The position numbers and the translations under genes are program-made. A stretch of DNA of 6,151 nt from Candidatus Zhuqueibacterota bacterium (lineage in GTDB: Bacteria > Zhuqueibacterota > Zhuqueibacteria > Oceanimicrobiales > Oceanimicrobiaceae), in NCBI GenBank assembly GCA_011775825.1, contig JAABYK010000607.1, forward strand, positions 1 through 6,151, in the 5' to 3' direction. The notes under the pieces are model-generated. The model saw only the letters and a list, made by a program, of their open reading frames with translations, did no database searches and had not been told where the DNA came from. Of the stretch, positions 1-5,359 are shown piece after piece. Positions within the stretch are counted from its first letter, which is position 1, and each line of letters opens with the position of its first letter.

Positions 1-40
1 CCCTCTCTTGGCCAAGAGAGGGGGATTTAGGGGGTGAGTT
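1..40. repeat. Left-edge palindromic repeat (REP-like), probably truncated by the window
   Basis: Bases 1-11 (CCCTCTCTTGG) and 12-22 (CCAAGAGAGGG) form a perfect 22-base palindrome. It is followed by a G-rich tail, GGGATTTAGGGGGTGAG. A short C-rich/G-rich palindrome followed by a GATTTAGGGGGTGAG-type tail resembles dispersed intergenic repeats that I recall from many environmental bacterial genomes. The element touches base 1, so its left boundary is unknown. No gene overlaps it. It could also act as a terminator stem for an upstream gene outside the window, but no T-run follows it on the plus strand. Confidence 0.55.
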
Positions 41-72
41 CGAAAAAAGTTTCGCTGTAGTGATACTGTCTG

Positions 73-189
73 AACGAAAAGTCCTCAAATCTAAAGAAAT
101 CATGGTTCGACTCCGCTCACCATGAAGAAATTTAGCTTCATCCTGAGCGAAGTCGAAGGATGTTGGTTGAGCAATATCGACTTTTCGTT
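73..189. repeat. Nested inverted-repeat element with two opposed REP-type hairpins
   Basis: The outer arms are AACGAAAAGTC at 73-83 and its exact reverse complement GACTTTTCGTT at 179-189. Inside lie two 24-base hairpins. At 101-124 the stem is CATGGT/ACCATG around TCGACTCCGCTC. At 139-162 the stem is CATCCT/AGGATG around GAGCGAAGTCGA. Read on the opposite strand, the second hairpin matches the first except for one loop base and a swapped GG/CC pair in the stem. The stem change is compensatory, so pairing is kept. Two related hairpins in inverted orientation inside flanking arms is the layout of a REPIN or small MITE. No transposase is visible nearby. Mobility is inferred from the layout only. 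Confidence 0.7.
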
Positions 190-370
190 TAACCACTAAA
201 TATCTAACTAAATTCCATGATATTTATTAAAAAAAATAAGAAAAAACAGATTCATATATTAAAGCAATTTCATTATCCCACCTTAAAGAATTTAAAAGGT
301 AGCTAACAAACAAAAGGGCATCAAAAAGGATTCTAAATGCTCTAAACAGCGCGAAGATGCTTCATCGCAA
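190..370. other. AT-rich spacer, nothing recognised
   Basis: This stretch is AT-rich, with A-runs around 228-246. I see no convincing open reading frame, RNA gene, terminator or clear promoter. A reading frame in phase with the CheB-like scrap downstream opens after a TAA at 293-295. Its residues before about 371 match nothing I recognise, apart from being charged and low-complexity, as linkers before CheB domains often are. Confidence 0.4.
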
Positions 371-508
371 TTGCGGCCAAAAAGCAAGAACTTCTTTATG
401 GCCACAGGCGTATCAGCCGGGGGTTTGGAGGCTCTGGACTCATGCTTTAGAAATGTGCCAGAAGGAAGATGGCGGGACGGCCTTTATTGTCGTGTAAAAC
501 AGCGATAG
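371..508 (+). pseudogene. Remnant of a CheB-type methylesterase N-terminus
   Basis: Frame 2 reads MATGVSAGGLEALDSCFRNV from 398, ending at TAG 506-508. This resembles the first strand-loop-helix of CheB methylesterase domains (pattern GASAGGLEALxxFFxNMP), including the SAGG segment whose serine is catalytic in CheB. After about base 462 the similarity moves to frame 3: GGTAFIVV at 471-494 corresponds to the next CheB strand (GMAFVVV), followed by a TAA at 495-497 where CheB usually has Q. A frameshift and a stop therefore interrupt what remains, and only about 35 of roughly 190 domain residues are present. Frame 3 is also the frame of the sigma-54 regulator that begins at 510. CheB domains occur in large CheB-CheR-PAS fusion proteins, so the scrap may come from such an ancestor. 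It is not expected to be functional. The assignment rests on a short motif. Confidence 0.55.
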
Positions 509-509
509 A

Positions 510-2453
510 ATGAAGAAACATAAAAATAAAAAAGATTCAGAATTCAACGAACTGTGCGAGCGAGCTAAAAAACGGGTGAAGGAACACAGCGATGAGATTC
601 AAGAACCGGCCGCTATAGATGAAGCGAAGCTGATTCAGGAGCTGCAGACTTATCAGACAGAGTTGGAAATTCAAAACGAAGACCTTCGCCATACCCAACA
701 GGAACTGGAAGCATCACGCACCAAGTATTATGAACTTTACGACTTTGCTCCTGTCGGCTATTTGGTTTTTGATCAACAAGGCGTGATCAAAGAAGCGAAT
801 CTTACCGGAGCTAATTTGTTAGGCGTTCAAAGACGCTTTCTGATTAATACCCCGTTTTTGGTTTTTGTTATGCCAAAGTCGCGCGATGAGTTTTATACGC
901 ACCTGCACAAAGTATTCAAAACCGGTAAGAAAGAAAGATGTGAACTGCAACTTCAAAGAAAAGACCACGGTCAGTTAGAAGTTTTACTTGAGAGCATAAC
1001 CCGGCAAGATGATGAACCAAACGTCGGCAGATGTTTATCTGCCGTAAGCGACATTAGCGAACGCAAGCGGACGGAACAGGCCTTGCGTGAAAGTGAGGAA
1101 AGGCTCTCCGTCATTCTAAAGTCTACCATGGATGCCATCATCACCATTGACGACGCTCACCGCATCGTTCTTTTTAATGAAGCGGCGGAAAAAGTATTTC
1201 GCTGCTCTGCTGCTGAGATGATCGGTCAACCAATACACAAATACCTCTGTAAAAACCTGCAAAGGTTGATCACAAATTATATGAAAGTCCCTAGTGGGCG
1301 TAAAAAAAGCAAGCAATATATGTTATCGCCAAAAGGGCTTACAGCGCGTCGTGCTGACGGAGAACAATTTCCCTTTGAAGCCACAATCTCGCATGTTGAA
1401 GTATCCCGACAGAGCCTCTACACGATTATCTTGCGGGATATCAATGACCACAAGCGTGCGAAGGCAGAACTCAAGAAATTGCGGCTCGAGAAGATTTATC
1501 TGCGGGAAGAAATTGACAGTGAGTATAATTTTGGAGAAATTGTAGGCGCCTCAAACGCCATGAAAAAGGTGTTTAAGAACATAGAAAAAGTAGCTGCCAC
1601 GGATTCAATTGTGCTTCTGACGGGTGAAACCGGAACGGGAAAAGAACTGATTGCCAGAGCCATCCATAATTTAAGCAGTTGGGAAAGGAACGTCCTGATA
1701 AAAGTAAATTGTGGCGCCTTACCGGCTAATTTAGTCGAAAGTGAACTTTTCGGACATGAAAGGGGCGCTTTTACAGGAGCTACCGAGAAAAGGAAAGGCC
1801 GATTTGAGCTTGCTAATGGCGGCACCATATTTCTGGACGAAGTAGGTGAGCTGCCTTTGGATACCCAGGCCAAACTCCTACGAGTTTTAGAGCAGCAAGA
1901 ATTTGAACGAGTTGGCGGCACACAAACATTAAAGGTGAATGTCAGAGTCATTGCCGCCACCAATCGCAATCTGGGAGAAGCGGTCAAGCAGGGCGCTTTT
2001 CGCTCTGCTCTGTTTTACCGCTTGAATATCTTTCCCATATCTATCCCACCTCTTCGAGAGCGCATGGACGACATTCCGCTTTTAACCAACCATTTTATCA
2101 AAAAATTTTCCAGCAGACTGGGCAAACGCATAGAGAGCATTAACCCCAAAGCCATGGAAAAGCTCATGAATTACGATTGGCCAGGAAATGTACGTGAGTT
2201 GGCCAACATTCTGGAGCGAGCCGTGATTCTCTGCGAGGACAACGTCTTAAAACCCGAGCATATTAGCATTTCAGCTCAACACTCGGCTACAAAAGTTGAA
2301 TTGTCAACGCTCGAAGACGCGGAACGTGAGCACATTCTGAAGGCCCTGGAAAAAACCGGGGGTCTTGTGGGGGGCCCGAAAGGCGCTGCGGAGTTGCTGG
2401 GTCTTAAACGGACCACGTTATTGACCAAAATGAAAAAACTGGGCATTGGTTAA
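510..2453 (+). CDS. Sigma-54-dependent transcriptional activator, PAS-PAS-AAA+-Fis HTH
   Basis: Cytoplasmic enhancer-binding protein that would use ATP to remodel sigma-54 RNA polymerase at -24/-12 promoters. Visible domains: charged N-terminus; coiled coil at residues 41-70; PAS 1 about 71-185, ending in DISERKR; PAS 2 about 193-315; a helical linker at 316-335; an AAA+ domain about 342-575; and a C-terminal Fis-type helix-turn-helix about 605-645 (GAAELLGLKRTTL). In the AAA+ domain, Walker A is GETGTGK (372-378), the sigma-54-contacting loop is intact GAFTGA (419-424), Walker B is IFLDE (440-444) and WPGNVREL is at 557-564. Both candidate arginine-finger residues, R498 and R504, are present, but the usual Asp of the FRxDL motif is Ala500. 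There is no phospho-receiver domain, so the signal is presumably a ligand or redox cue sensed by the PAS domains. The 647-residue length suits this architecture. ATG 510 has no good Shine-Dalgarno sequence. No target or partner kinase is identifiable. Confidence 0.93.
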   Translation: MKKHKNKKDSEFNELCERAKKRVKEHSDEIQEPAAIDEAKLIQELQTYQTELEIQNEDLRHTQQELEASRTKYYELYDFAPVGYLVFDQQGVIKEANLTGANLLGVQRRFLINTPFLVFVMPKSRDEFYTHLHKVFKTGKKERCELQLQRKDHGQLEVLLESITRQDDEPNVGRCLSAVSDISERKRTEQALRESEERLSVILKSTMDAIITIDDAHRIVLFNEAAEKVFRCSAAEMIGQPIHKYLCKNLQRLITNYMKVPSGRKKSKQYMLSPKGLTARRADGEQFPFEATISHVEVSRQSLYTIILRDINDHKRAKAELKKLRLEKIYLREEIDSEYNFGEIVGASNAMKKVFKNIEKVAATDSIVLLTGETGTGKELIARAIHNLSSWERNVLIKVNCGALPANLVESELFGHERGAFTGATEKRKGRFELANGGTIFLDEVGELPLDTQAKLLRVLEQQEFERVGGTQTLKVNVRVIAATNRNLGEAVKQGAFRSALFYRLNIFPISIPPLRERMDDIPLLTNHFIKKFSSRLGKRIESINPKAMEKLMNYDWPGNVRELANILERAVILCEDNVLKPEHISISAQHSATKVELSTLEDAEREHILKALEKTGGLVGGPKGAAELLGLKRTTLLTKMKKLGIG

Positions 2454-2531
2454 TAATCGTCGAAATAATGACAGATGAACGGCTCCAGATATGCAATTCC
2501 AAGCAAACTGGATTCAGTTTTAAGAGTTTGT

Positions 2532-2569
2532 AAAAAAGCCACTTAGTTAACAAACTAAGCGGTTTTTTT
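2532..2569 (+). terminator. Rho-independent terminator after the sigma-54 activator
   Basis: CTTAGTT (2542-2548) pairs with AACTAAG (2553-2559) around an AACA loop. The stem extends past one A/C mismatch with CC (2539-2540) pairing to GG (2561-2562). Seven T residues follow at 2563-2569. Six A residues precede the stem at 2532-2537, so it could also work for the opposite strand, although no converging gene is seen. It lies about 80 bases after the activator stop codon and separates that gene from the ECF sigma gene. Confidence 0.88.
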
Positions 2570-2573
2570 ATTC

Positions 2574-2589
2574 TGGCACGGATTTGGTA
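2574..2589 (+). promoter_or_regulatory. Possible sigma-54-type promoter upstream of the ECF sigma gene
   Basis: TGGCACG at 2574-2580 is a perfect -24 element of the consensus TGGCACGnnnnTTGC. At the correct spacing the -12 element reads TGGT (2585-2588) instead of TTGC, so the most conserved C is lost. It sits just after the terminator and about 120 bases before the ECF start, next to a gene for a sigma-54 activator. The position is suggestive, but the -12 mismatch makes this weak. Confidence 0.25.
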
Positions 2590-2708
2590 AGAGTTACGGC
2601 AAATCCCTTGCCCAATTATCAAGCTCTCAATAGACGTCTGGGACCATTCGGCTAATCATTAAATGGTAAACCGCAGCATAAAAACTTGAGATGGTGAGAG
2701 GCTCGATG

Positions 2709-3311
2709 ATGAAACATAGTATCAAACATTCCGACAGCCAAAAGGCTGCACAGAAACGTCAAGCTTTTGAAACGCATCTCTTCCCATTGATGGATCGACT
2801 CTACTCCACAGCCTTATCAATGACCAAGGACCCACTGGATGCGGAAGACCTGGTTCAGACTACCTATTTAAAAGCTCATCGTCATTTCGGTCAATTTAAG
2901 CAAGGCAGCAACTTCCGCGCCTGGATGTATCGTATCCTAACCAACAACTTTATCAATGAGTATAGGAAAAAGAAGCAAAAGCCGACCCAGGTAGACTTCG
3001 AAAAGACCGTTGCACGATGGGCCAACGACAATACCAGAGAGGTCGATAGCGACTCTGCATCCGATTTGCATATGGAGTATCGGGAGCTATTTGATGATTC
3101 CATTACCGCTGCTTTAGATAAATTGCCAGAACATTATCGCATACCGGTCTTGTTGTGTGATATGAATGAATTAAAATATAGGGAGATAGCCGAAATTCTT
3201 CATTGCCCCATTGGTACTGTCATGTCGCGCATTAGACGCGGTCGCCAAAAGCTGGCAAGTTCTCTGAAAGATTATGCTGCAGCGAACGGTTATGTAAAAA
3301 CGTCCAATTGA
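2709..3311 (+). CDS. ECF-family RNA polymerase sigma factor (SigR/RpoE-like)
   Basis: Group IV sigma-70 factor that would direct RNA polymerase to stress or envelope promoters. Numbering from the upstream ATG at 2691, region 2 spans about 30-97: DAEDLVQTTYLKAH (50-63), then RAWMYRILTNNFINEYRKK (76-94) for -10 recognition. A variable linker (98-135) precedes region 4 (about 140-190), with LPEHYRIPVLL and the helix-turn-helix REIAEILHCPIGTVMSRIRR. The region 2 wording and the YRKKKQKP tail are closest, from memory, to the SigR (ECF12) type. The start at 2709 is chosen because GAGAGG (2696-2701) lies 7 bases upstream. ATG 2706 is nearly as good, while ATG 2691 has only a poor, too-close site. 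Size is about 200 residues, normal for the family. SigR-type factors are usually paired with a zinc anti-sigma factor, and none is encoded next to this gene. Confidence 0.92.
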   Translation: MKHSIKHSDSQKAAQKRQAFETHLFPLMDRLYSTALSMTKDPLDAEDLVQTTYLKAHRHFGQFKQGSNFRAWMYRILTNNFINEYRKKKQKPTQVDFEKTVARWANDNTREVDSDSASDLHMEYRELFDDSITAALDKLPEHYRIPVLLCDMNELKYREIAEILHCPIGTVMSRIRRGRQKLASSLKDYAAANGYVKTSN

Positions 3312-3461
3312 TAGGTTCATACAAGCCATCCCATTGCTTTAAGTCTCGGAAACGCCAGCGCAATCGAGACGCTTGTGCTACGATTGGTATTTTCTAAGCG
3401 AGAGCTTATCCAACACGCCGGGATAAACACCGGCGCCCCAAAATCTAAGGAAGGTAGATTG
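3312..3461 (+). promoter_or_regulatory. Leader with several competing inverted repeats between ECF sigma and haem protein genes
   Basis: Inverted repeats seen are ATTGC/GCAAT (3333-3337 with 3360-3364), GTCTCG/CGAGAC (3343-3348 with 3365-3370), TTATCC/GGATAA (3406-3411 with 3421-3426) and CGCCGG/CCGGCG (3416-3421 with 3430-3435). The first two cross each other, and the last two share bases, so the members of each pair either exclude one another or, for the first pair, could form a pseudoknot. No stem covers the Shine-Dalgarno sequence at 3447-3454, and no terminator-like T-run is present, so read-through from the sigma gene is possible. Regulatory function is inference. Confidence 0.25.
3447..3454 (+). 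promoter_or_regulatory. Ribosome binding site that decides the haem protein start
   Basis: AAGGAAGG lies 7 bases before ATG 3462. The reading frame is open upstream to ATG 3375, but that start has no such site. The extra 29 residues it would add are not signal- or membrane-like, so 3462 is preferred. Confidence 0.8.
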
Positions 3462-4208
3462 ATGACCAAAGACATAACTGACATCAGGCTCACAGAGCTT
3501 TCGCCACTGCTGAAATTCGTGTTTACGCTCTTTCTGGTCATGATCGGGGTTTCTTATATGGTTTCCATGTTCAATCTCTATTTAACCTATCATCTCACTG
3601 ATGGGGACCCCGGCCTGACAATCGAGGATCTAAGACGCTCTTTTTACGGCAATCGAAATCAGACTTTACTCGCTTCCAAAATTGACGGTGGGAGCATGGA
3701 GCAGTACCTACCGTCTCCCGGCGCAAAAGAAGCAATTCTGTCGTGGATACAAGATGGAACACCGAAAACAGGTTTTAAAGAAGTAGAACATATTTTTGAA
3801 AACCGCTGTGTGAGATGTCACAACCCAAACGGACTCATGTGGAAAAGACCGCTCACAACTTTTGAATTGGTAAAAGAGGTCACGGTCGTCGATCGAGGAG
3901 AACCTGTCTCCCTCTGGGCGCGGGTGGCTCACACGCATTTGATGTCCCTTGCGGTTGTATTTTTTGGCCTAAGTATCATTTTCTCCCTCTGTGGTGCAGG
4001 ACAAAAAATGAAAACCTTTCTTATGCCGCTACCTTTCTTAGCTCTATTTGTCGATTTTGGGTCTCGTGCCCTGATCAAATATATTCCGGCATTTGTTTAC
4101 GTTATGGCCGGTGCAGGCGCTCTTATGGGACTTTCCATGGCCGTGCTGATTGTAGCGCCCCTTTATGAAATGTGGATCCGGGGAAACAAGGTGAAACCTG
4201 AGTCGTAA
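3462..4208 (+). CDS. Membrane-anchored protein with one haem-c motif (cytochrome c-like), function unknown
   Basis: 248-residue inner-membrane protein. A short N-terminus precedes a first membrane helix at about 15-38. A soluble segment at about 40-155, probably periplasmic, carries CVRCH at 116-120, the CxxCH covalent haem-c attachment motif, preceded by HIFENR and followed by NPNG. Three more hydrophobic segments follow, at about 158-178, 184-204 and 208-234, and the C-terminus is charged. From memory this matches an uncharacterised family with the same plan (FYGNR near residue 61, IFExRCxxCH, then a helix starting near HTHL). Some members carry a misleading 'elongation factor-1 alpha' name in databases. 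It should need the cytochrome c maturation machinery. Whether it transfers electrons or senses redox state is unknown. It lies 150 bases after the ECF sigma gene on the same strand. His157 and His159 at the second helix are possible ligands, but this is speculative. Confidence 0.78.
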   Translation: MTKDITDIRLTELSPLLKFVFTLFLVMIGVSYMVSMFNLYLTYHLTDGDPGLTIEDLRRSFYGNRNQTLLASKIDGGSMEQYLPSPGAKEAILSWIQDGTPKTGFKEVEHIFENRCVRCHNPNGLMWKRPLTTFELVKEVTVVDRGEPVSLWARVAHTHLMSLAVVFFGLSIIFSLCGAGQKMKTFLMPLPFLALFVDFGSRALIKYIPAFVYVMAGAGALMGLSMAVLIVAPLYEMWIRGNKVKPES

Positions 4209-4295
4209 AACGTGTCCTCGCGTGATCCGCCAAAAACAGATAGACTTCAGAAAACGGACGTAACAGCGAGCAAAGCCGAGCCTGAAAAATTCATA

Positions 4296-4455
4296 ACCAC
4301 AAAGGCTCAAAGATACAAAGTTTCACAAGATATTAAAAAATAAGCTATTATGACAAAAAACACTCACCAAAGCAAAAACATCGATAAGACTCAGTTGGAA
4401 TTGAACTTTCTTTATAATCTAAGAATCTTAGTTAGTGGCCTGGTGTCTTGATGGC
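4296..4455. repeat. Degenerate inverted-repeat element of the ACAAAG type
   Basis: The left arm at 4296-4320 is made of repeated CAAAG units (ACCACAAAGG, CTCAAAG, ATACAAAG). The right arm at about 4427-4455 carries the roughly complementary wording, ending in GGTGTCTTGATGGC. The complement of the left arm would end in GAGCCTTTGTGGT, so the pairing is imperfect. Elements that begin with ACCACAAAGGC-type wording and end with GTGTCTTxGTGGC-type wording are, from memory, common intergenic repeats in environmental genomes. The 100-base interior is AT-rich and has no gene. Boundaries are approximate. Confidence 0.4.
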
Positions 4456-4562
4456 AAAAATTTATGAATAATCCAGGTGACAGAAAATTAGAACTTTATA
4501 GTCGGCGAATTTGCAAGTTTAATAATTTTGGACGAATTTGAATAAAATGGGGTAGCCAATTG

Positions 4563-4605
4563 TTTCCAAAAATGCACTTGGAAAGTGGGTCTCACATTTT
4601 TGGTC
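4563..4605 (+). promoter_or_regulatory. Inverted repeat overlapping a possible ECF-type promoter
   Basis: TTTCCAA (4563-4569) and TTGGAAA (4578-4584) form a perfect 7-base inverted repeat around an 8-base spacer. The right arm contains GGAAA (4580-4584). Eighteen bases further on is GTC (4603-4605), which resembles the GGAAT-N18-GTT spacing of SigR-type promoters. It lies about 75 bases before the transaldolase start. Both reading as an operator and reading as a promoter are tentative. Confidence 0.25.
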
Positions 4606-4666
4606 ATTCATAAAAAAAGTCTGTTGATCTGTTTTTATTCATGTTACCTCTGACCCAGGAAATTCT

Positions 4667-4672
4667 AGGGAG
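4667..4672 (+). promoter_or_regulatory. Ribosome binding site of the transaldolase reading frame
   Basis: AGGGAG lies 6 bases before ATG 4679. It is a strong site for a start whose product begins exactly like a transaldolase N-terminus, so initiation of the locus looks intact even though the frame downstream is broken. Confidence 0.75.
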
Positions 4673-4678
4673 ATAAAT

Positions 4679-5359
4679 ATGTCGAAATTGAAGGAATTAG
4701 CTAACTTAGGTCAATCCATCTGGTACGATTACATCCGTCGATCCTTTATCACATCAGGTGAGTTTGAAGAACTCATTGATGAGGGATTGCGCGGGGTAAC
4801 TTCCAATCCCACCATTTTTGAGAAAGCCATCGCCGGCAGCGCCGATTACGACGAAGAGCTTCAACATCTCGTCAGCGCCGGCAAATCCGTGGATGAAATT
4901 TACGAGGCCCTTGTTTTAGATGACATCGGTTGCGCCGCGGATCTGCTGCGACCTGTGTACGATTCCACCGACGGCCTCGATGGCTATGTCAGCCTGGAGG
5001 TAAGTCCGAAATTGGCTCACCAATGCCACCATTTCAGAAGCCAAGCGACTGTTTGCAACTTTGCATCGGCCCAACGTGATGATCAAAGTGCCGGCCACAC
5101 TGGCAGGTCTGCCAGCGATTAGCGAATTAATCTCGAAAGGCATCAATGTGAATGTCACGCTGATCTTCGATCTTGAAAATTACCGGGCGGTGGCCGGAGC
5201 TTACCTGGATGGATTGGAAAAACTATTGGCCAATGGTGGTGAGCTTAAAAGGTGTCCTCGGTGGCCTCCTTTTTTGTCAGCCGAGTGGACACGGCTGTAG
5301 AGCAGGCTCTTGAAGAAAGGGGCAATGAAGACTTGACGGGCAAAATCGCCATTGACTGA
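4679..5359 (+). pseudogene. tal: Transaldolase half of a Tal-Pgi fusion, disrupted by two indels and an internal deletion
   Basis: Transaldolase (pentose phosphate pathway; moves dihydroxyacetone units between sugar phosphates) is recognisable in three blocks. Block 1, 4679-5020, encodes residues 1-114, including SIWYDYIRRSFI and GLRGVTSNPTIFEKAI. Block 2, about 5022-5251, continues in another frame with [10 protein letters not shown] and [15 protein letters not shown], which carries the Schiff-base lysine. Block 3, 5252-5356, returns to the first frame with [20 protein letters not shown] and LTGKIAID, ending at TGA 5357-5359. The first shift follows LAH at 5020, where a 2-base loss (from LAHD) or a 1-base gain would explain it. 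The second, near 5250-5252, looks like one lost base in an AAAAGG run. About 226 codons remain of a domain that normally has about 360-370, so roughly 130 codons before the isomerase junction are missing. The first frame alone gives a 147-residue product with a nonsense tail. Sequencing or assembly error is an alternative to real decay. Confidence 0.85.

Larger units (their letters stand above)
4209..4678. other. Gene-free interval between the haem protein and transaldolase loci
   Basis: About 470 bases without a credible gene on either strand. No intrinsic terminator is evident after the haem protein stop codon. The interval contains the degenerate inverted-repeat element at 4296-4455, a 13-base near-palindrome CTAAGAATCTTAG at 4419-4431, an 8-base direct repeat CGAATTTG at 4506-4513 and 4533-4540, and the probable promoter and ribosome binding site of the transaldolase gene near its right end. 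Confidence 0.5.

Noticed and set aside
1..200. CRISPR array or tRNA in the repeat-rich left edge
   Set aside because: The hairpins are in inverted orientation with no regularly spaced direct repeats, and no cloverleaf or T-loop wording (GGTTCRANNC) in a tRNA-like context is present.
1496..1987. 163-codon open frame on the minus strand inside the sigma-54 activator
   Set aside because: It lies antisense to the conserved AAA+ domain (Walker A through Walker B and sensor I). Its translation shows no domain, so it is a shadow of strong coding on the plus strand.
2598..2667. Hairpins GGCAA/TTGCC (2598-2612) and ACCATT/AATGGT (2643-2667) as a riboswitch or operator before the ECF gene
   Set aside because: The stems are 5-6 bases long, with no conserved core or known riboswitch wording, so chance cannot be excluded.
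3384..3400. GG-N10-GC spacing (TTGGTATTTTCTAAGC) as a sigma-54 promoter for the haem protein gene
   Set aside because: Only the GG and GC dinucleotides and a few other bases fit. The -24 and -12 cores are otherwise poor, and such spacing is frequent by chance.
4044..4310. 88-codon minus-strand open frame at the end of the haem protein gene
   Set aside because: Most of it is antisense to the last membrane helices, there is no ribosome binding site, and the product resembles nothing known.
5018..5256. Programmed ribosomal frameshifting to express the transaldolase
   Set aside because: Neither shift site has a classical slippery heptamer with a downstream pseudoknot or a shift-prone stop codon. 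The internal deletion of about 130 codons would leave the enzyme incomplete anyway.
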